A model generated the notes under the pieces. That model was not told the DNA's origin. It worked only from the letters and a program-made list of their open reading frames with translations, and made no database searches. DNA of 40,458 nt from Firmicutes bacterium HGW-Firmicutes-10. Lineage in GTDB: Bacteria > Bacillota_I > Bacilli_A > Erysipelotrichales > Erysipelotrichaceae. Positions within the stretch are counted from its first letter, which is position 1. Every line of letters begins with the position of its first letter. Of the stretch, positions 1 through 8,850 are shown piece after piece. The position numbers were made by a program, and so were the translations under genes. Where the stretch lies: positions 1-40,458 of the forward strand of contig PHAF01000002.1 in the NCBI GenBank assembly GCA_002841605.1. Reading direction: 5' to 3'.

Positions 1-2
1 TT

Positions 3-848
3 CTAAATGAACTAGTCAAAAATGCATATAAGCATCAAGTTCGCTGTGTTGTCAGAAATACAACGGACACATCATTAATTGATGCGAGTGGATTAGATAT
101 CGAGAAAGTTGTTGGAGACGTTAACGATAATGAGTTTATAAATAATGTAACAAAGGGTGTTGACACTATCTTACACATTTACAACATTCATCAGTCACTC
201 GTTATTTTGCGATCAGCCATTGAAAATAAAGTCAAACGTGTCATACTCGTACATACAACCGGGATATACTCAAATTTTAAACGTGCATCACAAGAATACA
301 AAGACATAGAAGAAGAAGTGTATCAGATTGCATCAGATCCTAGGTGTTTAACAAAAGTTACTATACTGAGACCTACGATGATTTATGGGGATCTATGTGA
401 TAGCAATATTAGTAAGTTCATCAAAATCATTGATAAATTTAGAATTGTACCTGTTATAGATGGTGGTAAAAGTTTAGTTCAACCAGTTAATGCAAGAGAT
501 TTAGGTTTGGCATATTATGCAGTTCTTATGTCACCTGATAAAACCGATGGTAAATCCTATGATTTATCAGGCGAAAAACCTCTTAAGATGATTGAAGTTT
601 TTCGGATGATAAGTGATAATCTTAATAAGAGAACGATTTTTATTAACGTTCCTCTTGGATTCGGGGTATTGTTAGCTAGATTAGTAAGAATATTCACTTT
701 TGGAAAAGTCGACTATGTTGAAAAGGTTCAAAGAATGGGAGAGAATAGAAGTTATCCAAATGATGAAGCGAGAAGAGATTTTAATTTCAAACCTATGAGT
801 TTTGAAGAGGGTATTCAAATTGAAGTGAAACAGTATATTTTAAAGTAA
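3..848 (+). CDS. NAD-dependent epimerase/reductase (SDR), 5'-truncated by window edge
   Basis: The reading frame is open without a stop from the first bases of the window, so the N-terminus with the Gly-rich nucleotide-binding loop lies outside. The internal TTG at 207 is therefore not the start. The visible part has the look of an atypical or extended SDR that acts on a nucleotide sugar: a beta-strand ending in VVGDVND (the D that follows the SDR beta-strand), then VKRVILVHTTGIY, and later the substrate-side segment TILRPTMIYGD. A tyrosine and lysine occur in EYKDIEEE. It sits 27 bases upstream of a glycosyltransferase in a polysaccharide operon. By context it probably reduces or epimerises a sugar nucleotide, such as a 4-keto sugar. 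The exact substrate cannot be told. Confidence 0.75.
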   Translation, partial: LNELVKNAYKHQVRCVVRNTTDTSLIDASGLDIEKVVGDVNDNEFINNVTKGVDTILHIYNIHQSLVILRSAIENKVKRVILVHTTGIYSNFKRASQEYKDIEEEVYQIASDPRCLTKVTILRPTMIYGDLCDSNISKFIKIIDKFRIVPVIDGGKSLVQPVNARDLGLAYYAVLMSPDKTDGKSYDLSGEKPLKMIEVFRMISDNLNKRTIFINVPLGFGVLLARLVRIFTFGKVDYVEKVQRMGENRSYPNDEARRDFNFKPMSFEEGIQIEVKQYILK

Positions 849-875
849 CAAAGTTAAGAAAGTAGGATTGAGATT

Positions 876-1985
876 ATGAAAATAGTAGTATTATCAAGTC
901 ATACTTCATCTCTTTTTTGGTTTCGTATGGATATGATGAAAGATTTTATAAAAAGTGGACATTCAGTTATTGCACTAGGACCAGAACCAGAAGAAAATTG
1001 GGCTTTTCGCTTTGAAAAAAGCGGAATTAAATATAAGCAGTTATTCGTCGAACGTAACGGAACGAATCCTTTAAGTGATTTGAAGACATATAGAGAGATT
1101 TATCGGTTTTTGAAAGAGGAGAAGCCAGATAAAGTTTTTGCGTATCAAGCAAAGACTGTGATTTATGGATGTCTTGCATCAAAGGCGAATAGAATATCTG
1201 AAGTTTACTCCTTAATTGCAGGTTTGGGTTCTGTTTTCCGAGGGGTTGGACTAAAGAATCAAATTATTAAGCAGATTATGAAGATACAATATCGAGCTGC
1301 ATGTAAAGCCAGCAAAATGGTTTTCTTTCAAAATGTTGATGATAAAAATGAATTTGTTTCAAATGGCTTGGTTGATGAAGAAAAGACTAGGATTCTAAAT
1401 GGTTCCGGAGTGAATCTTGAGAGGTTTACACCTGAACCTTTGCCAGATAAACCGGCATTTTTGTTTATTGGAAGATTGATTAAAGATAAAGGTGTTTTGG
1501 AATACATGCAAGCATGTAAGTTGATAAAATCTGAGTTTCCCGAAGTAAGATGCATGCTTGTTGGACCGTACGACAGTAACCCATCGGCATTGCGACCGGA
1601 TGAGTTGAAGCCCTATTTAGATCAACAGGTTATTGAGTATTTTGGTGAGCAGATTGATGTTCGACCTTTTCTAAAACTATGCAGTACATTTGTTCTTCCT
1701 TCCTATCATGAAGGAACACCAAAGACAGTTCTTGAAGCCATGGCTACAGGCCGCTCCATTATTACCAGCGATGCACCTGGATGCAGAGAAACAGTTACGG
1801 ATGGTTTGAATGGATATCTTGTTAAAACTAAAGATATTCAAGGATTGTATAAGAAAATGAAAGTTCTGATCGAGAATCCAGAACTTAATAAGTCAATGGC
1901 TGAGCAAAGCATTGTTCTTGCAAGAGATAAATATGATGTTGTTTTGGTCAATAAATCGATAATGGAGACTATGAAACTAACATAA
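876..1985 (+). CDS. Glycosyltransferase family 4 (GT-B)
   Basis: This is a 369-residue GT-B enzyme that would transfer a sugar from a nucleotide donor to a lipid-linked oligosaccharide at the inner face of the membrane. The N-terminal half resembles the GT4 group that includes PglA-like N-acetylgalactosaminyltransferases. The C-terminal donor-binding domain starts with FLFIGRLIKDKGV (about residues 195-207). It carries the GT4 E-x7-E signature in EGTPKTVLEAMATG, followed by SDAPGCRE. The start ATG has an AGGATTGAG-like SD. Its downstream neighbours make UDP-GalNAc and UDP-GalNAcA, so a HexNAc or HexNAcA donor is likely, but this is inferred. Confidence 0.88.
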   Translation: MKIVVLSSHTSSLFWFRMDMMKDFIKSGHSVIALGPEPEENWAFRFEKSGIKYKQLFVERNGTNPLSDLKTYREIYRFLKEEKPDKVFAYQAKTVIYGCLASKANRISEVYSLIAGLGSVFRGVGLKNQIIKQIMKIQYRAACKASKMVFFQNVDDKNEFVSNGLVDEEKTRILNGSGVNLERFTPEPLPDKPAFLFIGRLIKDKGVLEYMQACKLIKSEFPEVRCMLVGPYDSNPSALRPDELKPYLDQQVIEYFGEQIDVRPFLKLCSTFVLPSYHEGTPKTVLEAMATGRSIITSDAPGCRETVTDGLNGYLVKTKDIQGLYKKMKVLIENPELNKSMAEQSIVLARDKYDVVLVNKSIMETMKLT

Positions 1986-1999
1986 AGGGGGAAATTGAT

Positions 2000-3319
2000 A
2001 TGAATTTATATGAGAAGATTAGAGATAGAGAAGAAAAGATCTCACTTATCGGATTAGGTTATGTTGGAATGCCAATCGCAGTTTCTTTTGCAAAAAAAGT
2101 GAATGTGATCGGTTTTGACATAAGCAAAGAGAAGATAGAGTTGTATAAACGAGGAATAGATCCAACGAAAGAGGTTGGGAATGAGATCATAAGAGATACG
2201 ACTATTGAATTTACGTCTGATGAAAAAAGACTAAGAGAATCAAAATTCCACATTGTTGCTGTTCCAACGCCGGTCAATTCTGATCACACTCCGGATTTAA
2301 GACCTGTAGAGTCGGCCAGCAGGACAGTGGGTAGGAATTTAACTAGAGGTTCTATCGTAGTTTTTGAGTCGACGGTTTATCCAGGTGTTACGGAAGAGAT
2401 TTGTATCCCAATTTTAGAAAAAGAATCGGGTATGATTTGTGGTAAAGATTTCAAAGTTGGATATTCACCGGAAAGAATCAATCCAGGGGATAAAGTGCAT
2501 CGATTGGAAACGATTGTAAAGGTTGTATCAGGAATGGATGAGGAATCCTTAGATATTATTGCCCAAGTGTACGAACTGGTAGTTATTGCTGGAGTTTACA
2601 GAGCTGAATCGATAAAAGTTGCTGAAGCTGCAAAAGTGATTGAAAACTCTCAGAGAGATATTAATATTGCCTTTATGAATGAACTCTCCATCATATTCAA
2701 CAAAATGGGGATTGACACAAATGCAGTTTTAAAGGCTGCAGGGACAAAGTGGAATTTCCTAAAGTTCACACCAGGGCTTGTAGGTGGTCATTGTATAGGG
2801 GTTGATCCATATTATTTAACTTACAAAGCAGAGCAATTGGGTTATCACTCACAAATTATTCTCTCTGGTCGAAAAATCAATGACGACATGGGAAGATATG
2901 TTGCAGAGAATCTTATCAAAAAACTTATCAAGGCAGATGTGTCAGTTAAGGATGCAAAAGTTGCTATCCTCGGATTTACATTTAAGGAGAACTGTCCGGA
3001 TATAAGGAATACAAAGGTAATCGACATCATAAATGAGTTGAAGGAATACGGTATTCATCCGATAATTGCGGATCCCGAAGCAGATTCTGATGAGGCAGTT
3101 CATGAGTATGGTATTGAGTTTGAGACTATTGAAGAGATATTTGATATGGACGCCATTGTTATAGCAGTTGGACATGATCGATTTCTGAATCTTTCAGATA
3201 AAGATTTTGAAAGGATGTTTAAAAAAGCACCGAATGAAAATAAAGTTTTATTGGACATAAAGGGTTTATTTGACAGAAAAAAATACGAATCTTTGGGATA
3301 CAGATACTGGAGATTGTAA
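2000..3319 (+). CDS. UDP-N-acetyl-D-galactosamine (TviB/WbpO-type) 6-dehydrogenase
   Basis: This 439-residue member of the UDP-sugar dehydrogenase family makes two NAD-dependent oxidations of a C6 alcohol to give a uronic acid. The N-terminal NAD loop is LIGLGYVGMPIAVSFA. The catalytic cysteine lies in GLVGGHCIGVDPYYLTYKAE, a form typical of the UDP-HexNAc branch (TviB, WbpO, WbpA) and not of UDP-glucose dehydrogenase. The C-terminal domain has VAILGFTFKENCPDIRNT. The next gene is a UDP-HexNAc 4-epimerase, the same pairing as tviB-tviC in Vi antigen biosynthesis, which supports UDP-GalNAc to UDP-GalNAcA. A UDP-GlcNAc or UDP-ManNAc substrate is not excluded. The SD is AAAGGGGGAAA, 15 bases after the preceding stop. 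Confidence 0.88.
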   Translation: MNLYEKIRDREEKISLIGLGYVGMPIAVSFAKKVNVIGFDISKEKIELYKRGIDPTKEVGNEIIRDTTIEFTSDEKRLRESKFHIVAVPTPVNSDHTPDLRPVESASRTVGRNLTRGSIVVFESTVYPGVTEEICIPILEKESGMICGKDFKVGYSPERINPGDKVHRLETIVKVVSGMDEESLDIIAQVYELVVIAGVYRAESIKVAEAAKVIENSQRDINIAFMNELSIIFNKMGIDTNAVLKAAGTKWNFLKFTPGLVGGHCIGVDPYYLTYKAEQLGYHSQIILSGRKINDDMGRYVAENLIKKLIKADVSVKDAKVAILGFTFKENCPDIRNTKVIDIINELKEYGIHPIIADPEADSDEAVHEYGIEFETIEEIFDMDAIVIAVGHDRFLNLSDKDFERMFKKAPNENKVLLDIKGLFDRKKYESLGYRYWRL

Positions 3320-3337
3320 GGAAAGGTAGTGTATATT

Positions 3338-4312
3338 ATGGGATATGAAAATATTATGTTTGATAAAGATAGTGTATTTCTCGTTACAGGAGGAGCTGGT
3401 TTTATTGGCTCAAATTTGTGCGAAGCTCTGCTAGATAAAGGATATAAAGTCAAGTGTCTCGATGATTTATCGAACGGAAGTATTAACAACGTCGAAATAT
3501 TTGCGAACAATCCAAACTATACTTTTATCAAAGGCGATATAAGGGATTTTGACACTTGTTTAAAGGCTTGTGATGGTGTTGATTATGTTCTGAATCAGGC
3601 AGCTTGGGGAAGTGTACCAAGAAGCATCGAAATGCCTCTGCTTTACGAAGAGATAAATATCAAAGGTACATTGAACATGATGGAAGCGGCTAGACAGAGC
3701 GGTGTAAAAAAGTTTGTTTATGCTTCCAGTTCTTCTGTATATGGTGATGAACCCAATCTTCCCAAGTCGGAAGGGAAGGAAGGAAATCTGTTATCACCAT
3801 ATGCATTGACCAAAATGGTGGATGAAGAATATGGGAGATTGTATAAAAAATTGTATAATCTCGATACATACGGACTTAGATACTTTAATGTATTTGGAAA
3901 AAGACAGAATCCAAATGGAGATTATGCAGCAGTCATTCCTAAGTTTATTAAGCAAATTCTAAATAATGAGCGGCCAGTGATCAATGGTGATGGAAAGCAA
4001 AGCCGAGATTTCACGTATATTGATAATGTTGTTGAAGCAAATCTTAGAGCTTGCAAGGCATCTTCAGAGTTTGCCGGTGAAGCATTTAACATTGCCTATG
4101 GAGGGAGGGAATTTTTGATTGATGTTTATAACTCCCTTTGTAAAGCCCTTGATAAGAATATCGAACCTGTTTTTGGTCCAGATAGGATGGGTGATATCAA
4201 GCACAGTAATGCAGATATCAGTAAAGCCAAGAATTGCTTAGGTTATGATCCGAGTTGGAGTTTTGAGAAGGGTATCATTGCTGCAATTGAATGGTATAGG
4301 GAGAATTTGTAA
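3338..4312 (+). CDS. UDP-N-acetylglucosamine 4-epimerase (TviC/WbpP type)
   Basis: This is an extended SDR with the NAD loop TGGAGFIGSN and the aspartate of strand 2 in CLDDLSNG. The catalytic parts are YASSSSVYGDEP and SPYALTK (Tyr-x3-Lys). The NQAAWGSVPRS and GLRYFNVFGKRQNP segments match the WbpP/TviC group, which interconverts UDP-GlcNAc and UDP-GalNAc. I chose the ATG at 3338 because the AAGGAAAGG SD at 3318-3326 then has a normal 11-base spacing. The in-frame GTG at 3329 would be only two bases from it. With the dehydrogenase just upstream it completes a UDP-GalNAcA branch. Confidence 0.88.
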   Translation: MGYENIMFDKDSVFLVTGGAGFIGSNLCEALLDKGYKVKCLDDLSNGSINNVEIFANNPNYTFIKGDIRDFDTCLKACDGVDYVLNQAAWGSVPRSIEMPLLYEEINIKGTLNMMEAARQSGVKKFVYASSSSVYGDEPNLPKSEGKEGNLLSPYALTKMVDEEYGRLYKKLYNLDTYGLRYFNVFGKRQNPNGDYAAVIPKFIKQILNNERPVINGDGKQSRDFTYIDNVVEANLRACKASSEFAGEAFNIAYGGREFLIDVYNSLCKALDKNIEPVFGPDRMGDIKHSNADISKAKNCLGYDPSWSFEKGIIAAIEWYRENL

Positions 4313-4313
4313 T

Positions 4314-5498
4314 ATGTCAGTCGTTGATATCCTCTATGTGGGCGGTTTTGAGATGCCAGACAAGAATGCTGCAGCTCACAGAGTTCTTAGTAACGGAAAG
4401 ATTTTTAGGGAGTTGGGGTATAATGTAATTTTTATTGATGTTGATAAAAATCTGAGTTTCAATACGGATATCTTGAGTACATTTAAGAATGTTCAAGGTT
4501 TTGACTGTTGGTCAGTTCCGTATCCGAAAACTTATACTGATTGGATTAATTATTTGTCCAATATCGCTTCTATAAAAGTCATAGCAAGAAAATATAGCAA
4601 TATTAAGTTTGTGATTGCATATAATTATCCTGCACTGGCCCTTAGAAATCTCAAGTTATTTTGCAAGAAGAACGATGTTAGGATCATTGCTGATTGCACA
4701 GAATGGTATAGTACAAAAGGTACGAATGTTGTTTTTAGAATCATCAAAGGCCTTGATTCATTTCTCAGAATGAGAGTCATTCAAAAACAATTGGATGGAT
4801 TGATCGTCATTAGTAAATATTTGGAACAATATTATGCCGACTGTAAAAATGTAGTAAGGATACCTCCTTTAGTTGATATTAGTGAGCAAAAATGGAGATT
4901 TGATCTTTCTGAGCAATATGAAAATAAAGCTAAGCTTGATAAGATTCGTCTTATATATTCGGGAAACCCCGGGAAAAATAAAGACAAATTAAGCAATATT
5001 GTAGATTCTCTTTATACCCTTAACCGCTTCGATAATTATCTTATGGAAATCGTAGGAATCAGTAAGGATGATTTTTTAGTAAGTTATCCAGATTATAAAG
5101 AAAAGATTGAGATTCTGGGTTCAAAGATTAGCTTTGTAGGAAAAGTTTCTCATGAAGAGAGTTTGAAAAAACTTAAAAATGCGGACTATAGTATTTTTAT
5201 TAGAGATAAAACAAGGGTTACAATGGCTGGGTTCCCAACGAAATTTGTTGAGAGCATCACTTGCTCCACATCTGTTATTACGAGTGATGTCAGTGATTTA
5301 CGTGACTATTTATCTGATGATCTTAAAATGCACCTTATTGAAAATGATTCTGTGGCAAACATCACAAAGGTTTTAGAGAGTATTTTCTCTTCAGACAAGA
5401 GTGATGCAATGCAAAGAGGTAAGCAAAACAATGATTCATTTCACTTTATGAAGTATCAAGAATCGATGAGGAAATTACTGTCTGATAAGAGGGGTTAA
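4314..5498 (+). CDS. Glycosyltransferase, GT4-like (GT-B fold)
   Basis: This 394-residue protein starts almost on the stop of the epimerase gene (TAA at 4310-4312, ATG at 4314), with AGGGAG as SD, so the two are translationally coupled. An upstream in-frame extension to 4245 would overlap the epimerase and is unlikely. The N-terminus MSVVDILYVGGFEMPDKNAA and the acceptor-side AHRVLSNGKIFRELGYNV resemble GT4 enzymes of capsule clusters. The C-terminal half has LIYSGNPGKNKDKL and AGFPTKFVESITCSTSVITS, a variant of the donor-binding E-x7-E region. It adds a sugar during repeat-unit assembly; donor and linkage cannot be deduced. Confidence 0.78.
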   Translation: MSVVDILYVGGFEMPDKNAAAHRVLSNGKIFRELGYNVIFIDVDKNLSFNTDILSTFKNVQGFDCWSVPYPKTYTDWINYLSNIASIKVIARKYSNIKFVIAYNYPALALRNLKLFCKKNDVRIIADCTEWYSTKGTNVVFRIIKGLDSFLRMRVIQKQLDGLIVISKYLEQYYADCKNVVRIPPLVDISEQKWRFDLSEQYENKAKLDKIRLIYSGNPGKNKDKLSNIVDSLYTLNRFDNYLMEIVGISKDDFLVSYPDYKEKIEILGSKISFVGKVSHEESLKKLKNADYSIFIRDKTRVTMAGFPTKFVESITCSTSVITSDVSDLRDYLSDDLKMHLIENDSVANITKVLESIFSSDKSDAMQRGKQNNDSFHFMKYQESMRKLLSDKRG

Positions 5499-5516
5499 TA
5501 AAAATGGAGATAAATC

Positions 5517-6536
5517 ATGTTTAAAGACAAGACATTATTAATTACTGGGGGAACCGGTTCTTTTGGAAATGCTGTCACAAAAAGATTTCTTGAAACAAAC
5601 ATTAAAGAAATACGCATATTTTCTCGTGACGAAAAGAAGCAAGACGATATGAGGAAATTGTATAATAATGATAAGTTGAAATTTTACATTGGAGATGTAA
5701 GGGATCTTTCCAGTGTTAAAAACGCAATGTTTGGAGTTGACTATATTTTCCATGCTGCTGCACTGAAGCAAGTTCCTTCATGTGAGTTCTTTCCTATTGA
5801 GGCAGTAAAAACAAATATATTAGGAACTGATAATGTTCTTACTGCTGCAATAGAAATGGGTGTGCGTAAAGTCATATGTCTTTCCACCGATAAAGCTGCA
5901 TATCCGATAAATGCCATGGGCATTTCGAAAGCTATGATGGAGAAGGTTTTTGTTGCAAAGTCAAGGAATGTAGATCCTGAAGAAACACTGATTTGTGGAA
6001 CACGCTATGGTAATGTAATGGCATCACGAGGTTCGGTTATTCCGCTGTTTATAGATCAGATTAAAAATGGTCAAACAATAACAGTTACTGATCCAAACAT
6101 GACAAGATTTTTAATGAGTTTAGAGGAGGCGGTGGAACTTGTATTATTTGCATTCAAAAATGCGAATGCTGGTGATATTTTGGTTCAAAAGTCACCGGCT
6201 TCTACTATTGGAGAGTTAGCGCTAGCAGTTAAAGAACTTTTCAATGCGGATAATGAGATCAAAGTTATTGGTACTCGTCATGGAGAGAAATTATACGAGA
6301 CTCTGCTGACGAGGGAAGAACACAGAATTGCTGTTGATATGGGAGGATTTTATAAAGTACCATCGGATAAAAGAGATTTGAATTATGACAAATACTTTGT
6401 TGATGGTGACCAAATGTTATCTTCAGAAGATGAATATAACTCACACAACACGGAAAGGCTTAGCAAAGCTCAAATCAAGAAAAGACTGCTCGAGCTTGAA
6501 TATGTCAGGGAACAACTTAAATCTTGGAACAAATGA
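5517..6536 (+). CDS. capE: UDP-N-acetylglucosamine 4,6-dehydratase/5-epimerase, CapE-like, copy 1
   Basis: This 339-residue soluble SDR of the CapE/WbjB type converts UDP-GlcNAc to UDP-2-acetamido-2,6-dideoxy-L-arabino-hexos-4-ulose, the first step to UDP-L-FucNAc. The NADP loop is LLITGGTGSFGNAV. The catalytic region is STDKAAYPINAMGISKAMME, where the usual Tyr is Met, as in this family. It is about 82% identical by eye (62 differences in 339) to the second copy at 31045-32064. Unlike that copy it is not followed by capF and capG, so it is an orphan here. Its product may feed capFG of the distant operon or another reductase. Confidence 0.9.
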   Translation: MFKDKTLLITGGTGSFGNAVTKRFLETNIKEIRIFSRDEKKQDDMRKLYNNDKLKFYIGDVRDLSSVKNAMFGVDYIFHAAALKQVPSCEFFPIEAVKTNILGTDNVLTAAIEMGVRKVICLSTDKAAYPINAMGISKAMMEKVFVAKSRNVDPEETLICGTRYGNVMASRGSVIPLFIDQIKNGQTITVTDPNMTRFLMSLEEAVELVLFAFKNANAGDILVQKSPASTIGELALAVKELFNADNEIKVIGTRHGEKLYETLLTREEHRIAVDMGGFYKVPSDKRDLNYDKYFVDGDQMLSSEDEYNSHNTERLSKAQIKKRLLELEYVREQLKSWNK

Positions 6537-6773
6537 CATGAAAATGTTTCCCTATAGCGTAAGACTAGTCTGGCTGAACGGTTCAATAGATTATGCCAGA
6601 TTGCAATAGTATTCATGTGTAATATACGGTTGTGTTTTTACTTAATTGCTCTTAAGAACCGAAGAAGATCAAACTTTGCATAATGTGTCTGACAAGGGTT
6701 GAAGATAAACTATTTATACAAATATTGACAATAAGGTTGTTGAGGAGAAAATTGAAAGCGTAGGTTCATACAA
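6537..6773 (+). other. Intergenic gap inside the first operon
   Basis: There are 237 bases between the orphan capE and the next glycosyltransferase. Directly after the capE stop a 23-codon open frame (ATG at 6538 to TAG at 6609) exists, but it resembles neither capF nor any family I know. I see no convincing terminator. The gap sits exactly where capF begins in the other copy, so it may be a scar of gene loss or of the duplication. Confidence 0.4.
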
Positions 6774-7592
6774 ATGACAAGATTCTATTTTATTGCTGTA
6801 AATTATAACAGTGCAGATTTCACAAAATATTATATCGAGAGCATCCTTGCACTAAAGAAAACCACGGAAGAACATATTGAAGTGGTTATTGTTGATAACG
6901 ATTCAAACAGCAGCGATATGAGCAAGTTGGCATTATTGGAGGATGAAAACAATAATGTGAAAATTATTTGGTCACCAGATAATTTGGGGTATTTCAGAGG
7001 TCTAAACAGAGGAATAGAGAGCATAGAAAAAAATAATGATTCAATTTTTGTTGTCGGAAACAATGATTTGACATTTGATGAAGATTTTATACGTAACTTT
7101 TTAAAGATCAAGTACTCCGAAGATATTCTAGTAATTGCTCCGAATATCATCACAAAAGAAGGAAGACAGCAGAATCCTCATGTGGTTAAAGAGGTTTCTA
7201 AAACTGAAAAAATGAAAGTAGCTGTTTATTATTCAAATTACTATTTAGGTCAAGCTTTAAGACTGGTTAATCAAAAGATGAAACGATTGCGCAATAAACC
7301 GGTCCCATTAAAAAACAATTTTGGTCAAATGAAAATTAAAAGAGGTTTTGGGGCTTGTTATATTTTGACTCCCCACTTTTTTAAGCATTACGATAAACTT
7401 GATGATCGTGTTTTTATGTGGGGTGAGGAGGCACTATTATCGCATCAAGTGGAAAGCGTTGGTTGTGCAACATTATACGATCCTGAGATAAAAGTGATTC
7501 ATCATGAAAGTGCTAGCGTACAGAGTATTCAGTCCAAAAAGAAGTACTATATAACCAAGGAGTCTTACAAGATTTACAAGAAATATTTGTAA
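6774..7592 (+). CDS. Glycosyltransferase family 2 (GT-A, rhamnosyltransferase-like)
   Basis: This 272-residue GT-A enzyme opens with FIAVNYNSADFTKYYIESIL and VVIVDNDSNSSD, the nucleotide-binding start of GT2. NLGYFRGLNRGIE and VVGNNDLTFDEDF follow, where the usual DxD becomes NND, common in rhamnosyltransferase-like GT2 proteins (WbbL type). Near the C-terminus FMWGEEALLSHQVESVG carries the acidic ED-like catalytic base region, then VIHHESAS. The rhamnose pathway lies just downstream, so dTDP-L-rhamnose is a plausible donor. The SD is weak and lies within AGCGTAGG. Confidence 0.85.
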   Translation: MTRFYFIAVNYNSADFTKYYIESILALKKTTEEHIEVVIVDNDSNSSDMSKLALLEDENNNVKIIWSPDNLGYFRGLNRGIESIEKNNDSIFVVGNNDLTFDEDFIRNFLKIKYSEDILVIAPNIITKEGRQQNPHVVKEVSKTEKMKVAVYYSNYYLGQALRLVNQKMKRLRNKPVPLKNNFGQMKIKRGFGACYILTPHFFKHYDKLDDRVFMWGEEALLSHQVESVGCATLYDPEIKVIHHESASVQSIQSKKKYYITKESYKIYKKYL

Positions 7593-7678
7593 ATTTGATG
7601 GTTGATATCACATATCAAAGGTAAAATTGATATGAGACTCATATCTTGTTAGCAGTTGTTTTGTTGTTATAAGGGGAG

Positions 7679-8815
7679 GTGTTTCAAATTCTAGTATACT
7701 TATTATATATATTACTTATCTTGGGAGGATTTTTGGCAAGGAAATCAAAATTATTTTCTTTGTATATTTTTATTTTCTTCGTAATCATATTCGGTCTGAA
7801 TAATCACCATCTTGGATATTCGGATTACTATAATATGGACTTTGAGAATTACTATACGGCATACTTGAGCAGTGCCAATCAAATAAGCCCAAGGAATATG
7901 GAAATAGGATTTAAGATAGTGATGTATATTAGTAATTTATTGGGATTGAGCTTAAACTCATTTCGATTCATTATCGGGTTATTCGGATTTAGTTTGATTT
8001 TCATCACAATAAAAAAGTATTCTAGTTATCCAAATTATGTGTTATCGCTGTATCTGATATATCCCTTTATTAACGATGTTATTCAAATAAGAAACTTCAT
8101 TGCTGCATCGATCGTTATTTTCTCAATAAGGTATCTTTTAGAAGATAAAAAGGGAAATCTGTTGAAATATGCTTTATTTGTATTTCTTGCAAGCCTTTTC
8201 CATATATCAAGCTTATTTTATCTTGTCCTGATTCTAGTGAAGTATCTTAAAACGAGACATTTTTTAAATCTTATCCTAATTGTTCTGCCAACCCTGATCA
8301 TATTGGCATATACATCATTTTATCCGTTTTTAGTAAGCAGAATCACGAGCAATCAGAAAGTACTTATGTATTTATCTAGAAGAACGACTTGGGGATTAAT
8401 TATCGTATACGGTACTATATTTATGATGTTTGGCGTACACTACATTTTAAACAGGGAAGCTAAGAAGAGTTTGATTGGCGAGAATAAGCTAAGGCCCGGA
8501 ATAGATGAAGGATCTTTGGTAGATAAAATGACTTTCTATGATATCCTGTTAAGAATTAATACCTTGATATTGCTTCTGTCACTGCCGTTGTTGATATATG
8601 ACTTTAACTATATTCGATTATACAGGAACATTTTGCCTCTAAATTACATTGTTTATGTGGATGCGATTATGTATAGACGAATTCCGGCTATGTCACATAA
8701 GTATTTTATATTGATTTTTATCTCTTTGAGTATCTTGTTTGTCATGTTTTATGGTTTAAATGCTTCCGAACAAATTTTTCCGGTTTTTAATGATAACATG
8801 TTATGGGGTTCTTGA
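7679..8815 (+). CDS. EpsG-family polysaccharide polymerase (Wzy-like membrane protein)
   Basis: This is a very hydrophobic polytopic protein of about 375 residues with roughly ten membrane segments. Features of the EpsG family are the early YSDYYNMDFENYYTAY loop, the YLIYPFINDVIQIRNFIAAS motif (RNFIA) and FHISSLFYL. The family is thought to polymerise repeat units at the outer face of the membrane. The start is uncertain. The GTG at 7679 overlaps the near-perfect SD AAGGGGAGG (7671-7679), so initiation there is unlikely. An ATT at 7688 lies 8 bases from the SD and would give a typical EpsG N-terminus starting LVYLLYILLILGG. I list the outermost start. Confidence 0.83.
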   Translation: MFQILVYLLYILLILGGFLARKSKLFSLYIFIFFVIIFGLNNHHLGYSDYYNMDFENYYTAYLSSANQISPRNMEIGFKIVMYISNLLGLSLNSFRFIIGLFGFSLIFITIKKYSSYPNYVLSLYLIYPFINDVIQIRNFIAASIVIFSIRYLLEDKKGNLLKYALFVFLASLFHISSLFYLVLILVKYLKTRHFLNLILIVLPTLIILAYTSFYPFLVSRITSNQKVLMYLSRRTTWGLIIVYGTIFMMFGVHYILNREAKKSLIGENKLRPGIDEGSLVDKMTFYDILLRINTLILLLSLPLLIYDFNYIRLYRNILPLNYIVYVDAIMYRRIPAMSHKYFILIFISLSILFVMFYGLNASEQIFPVFNDNMLWGS

Positions 8816-8850
8816 TATACACTGATAAATAAATGAAAGGAAACATTACT

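Noticed and set aside
207..848. Short 213-codon gene starting at TTG 207
   Set aside because: The frame is open and protein-like from base 3 onward, so the gene enters from the left edge.
3100..3510. 136-codon minus-strand ORF
   Set aside because: It is the shadow of the tviB-like and tviC-like genes; no SD and no recognisable protein pattern.
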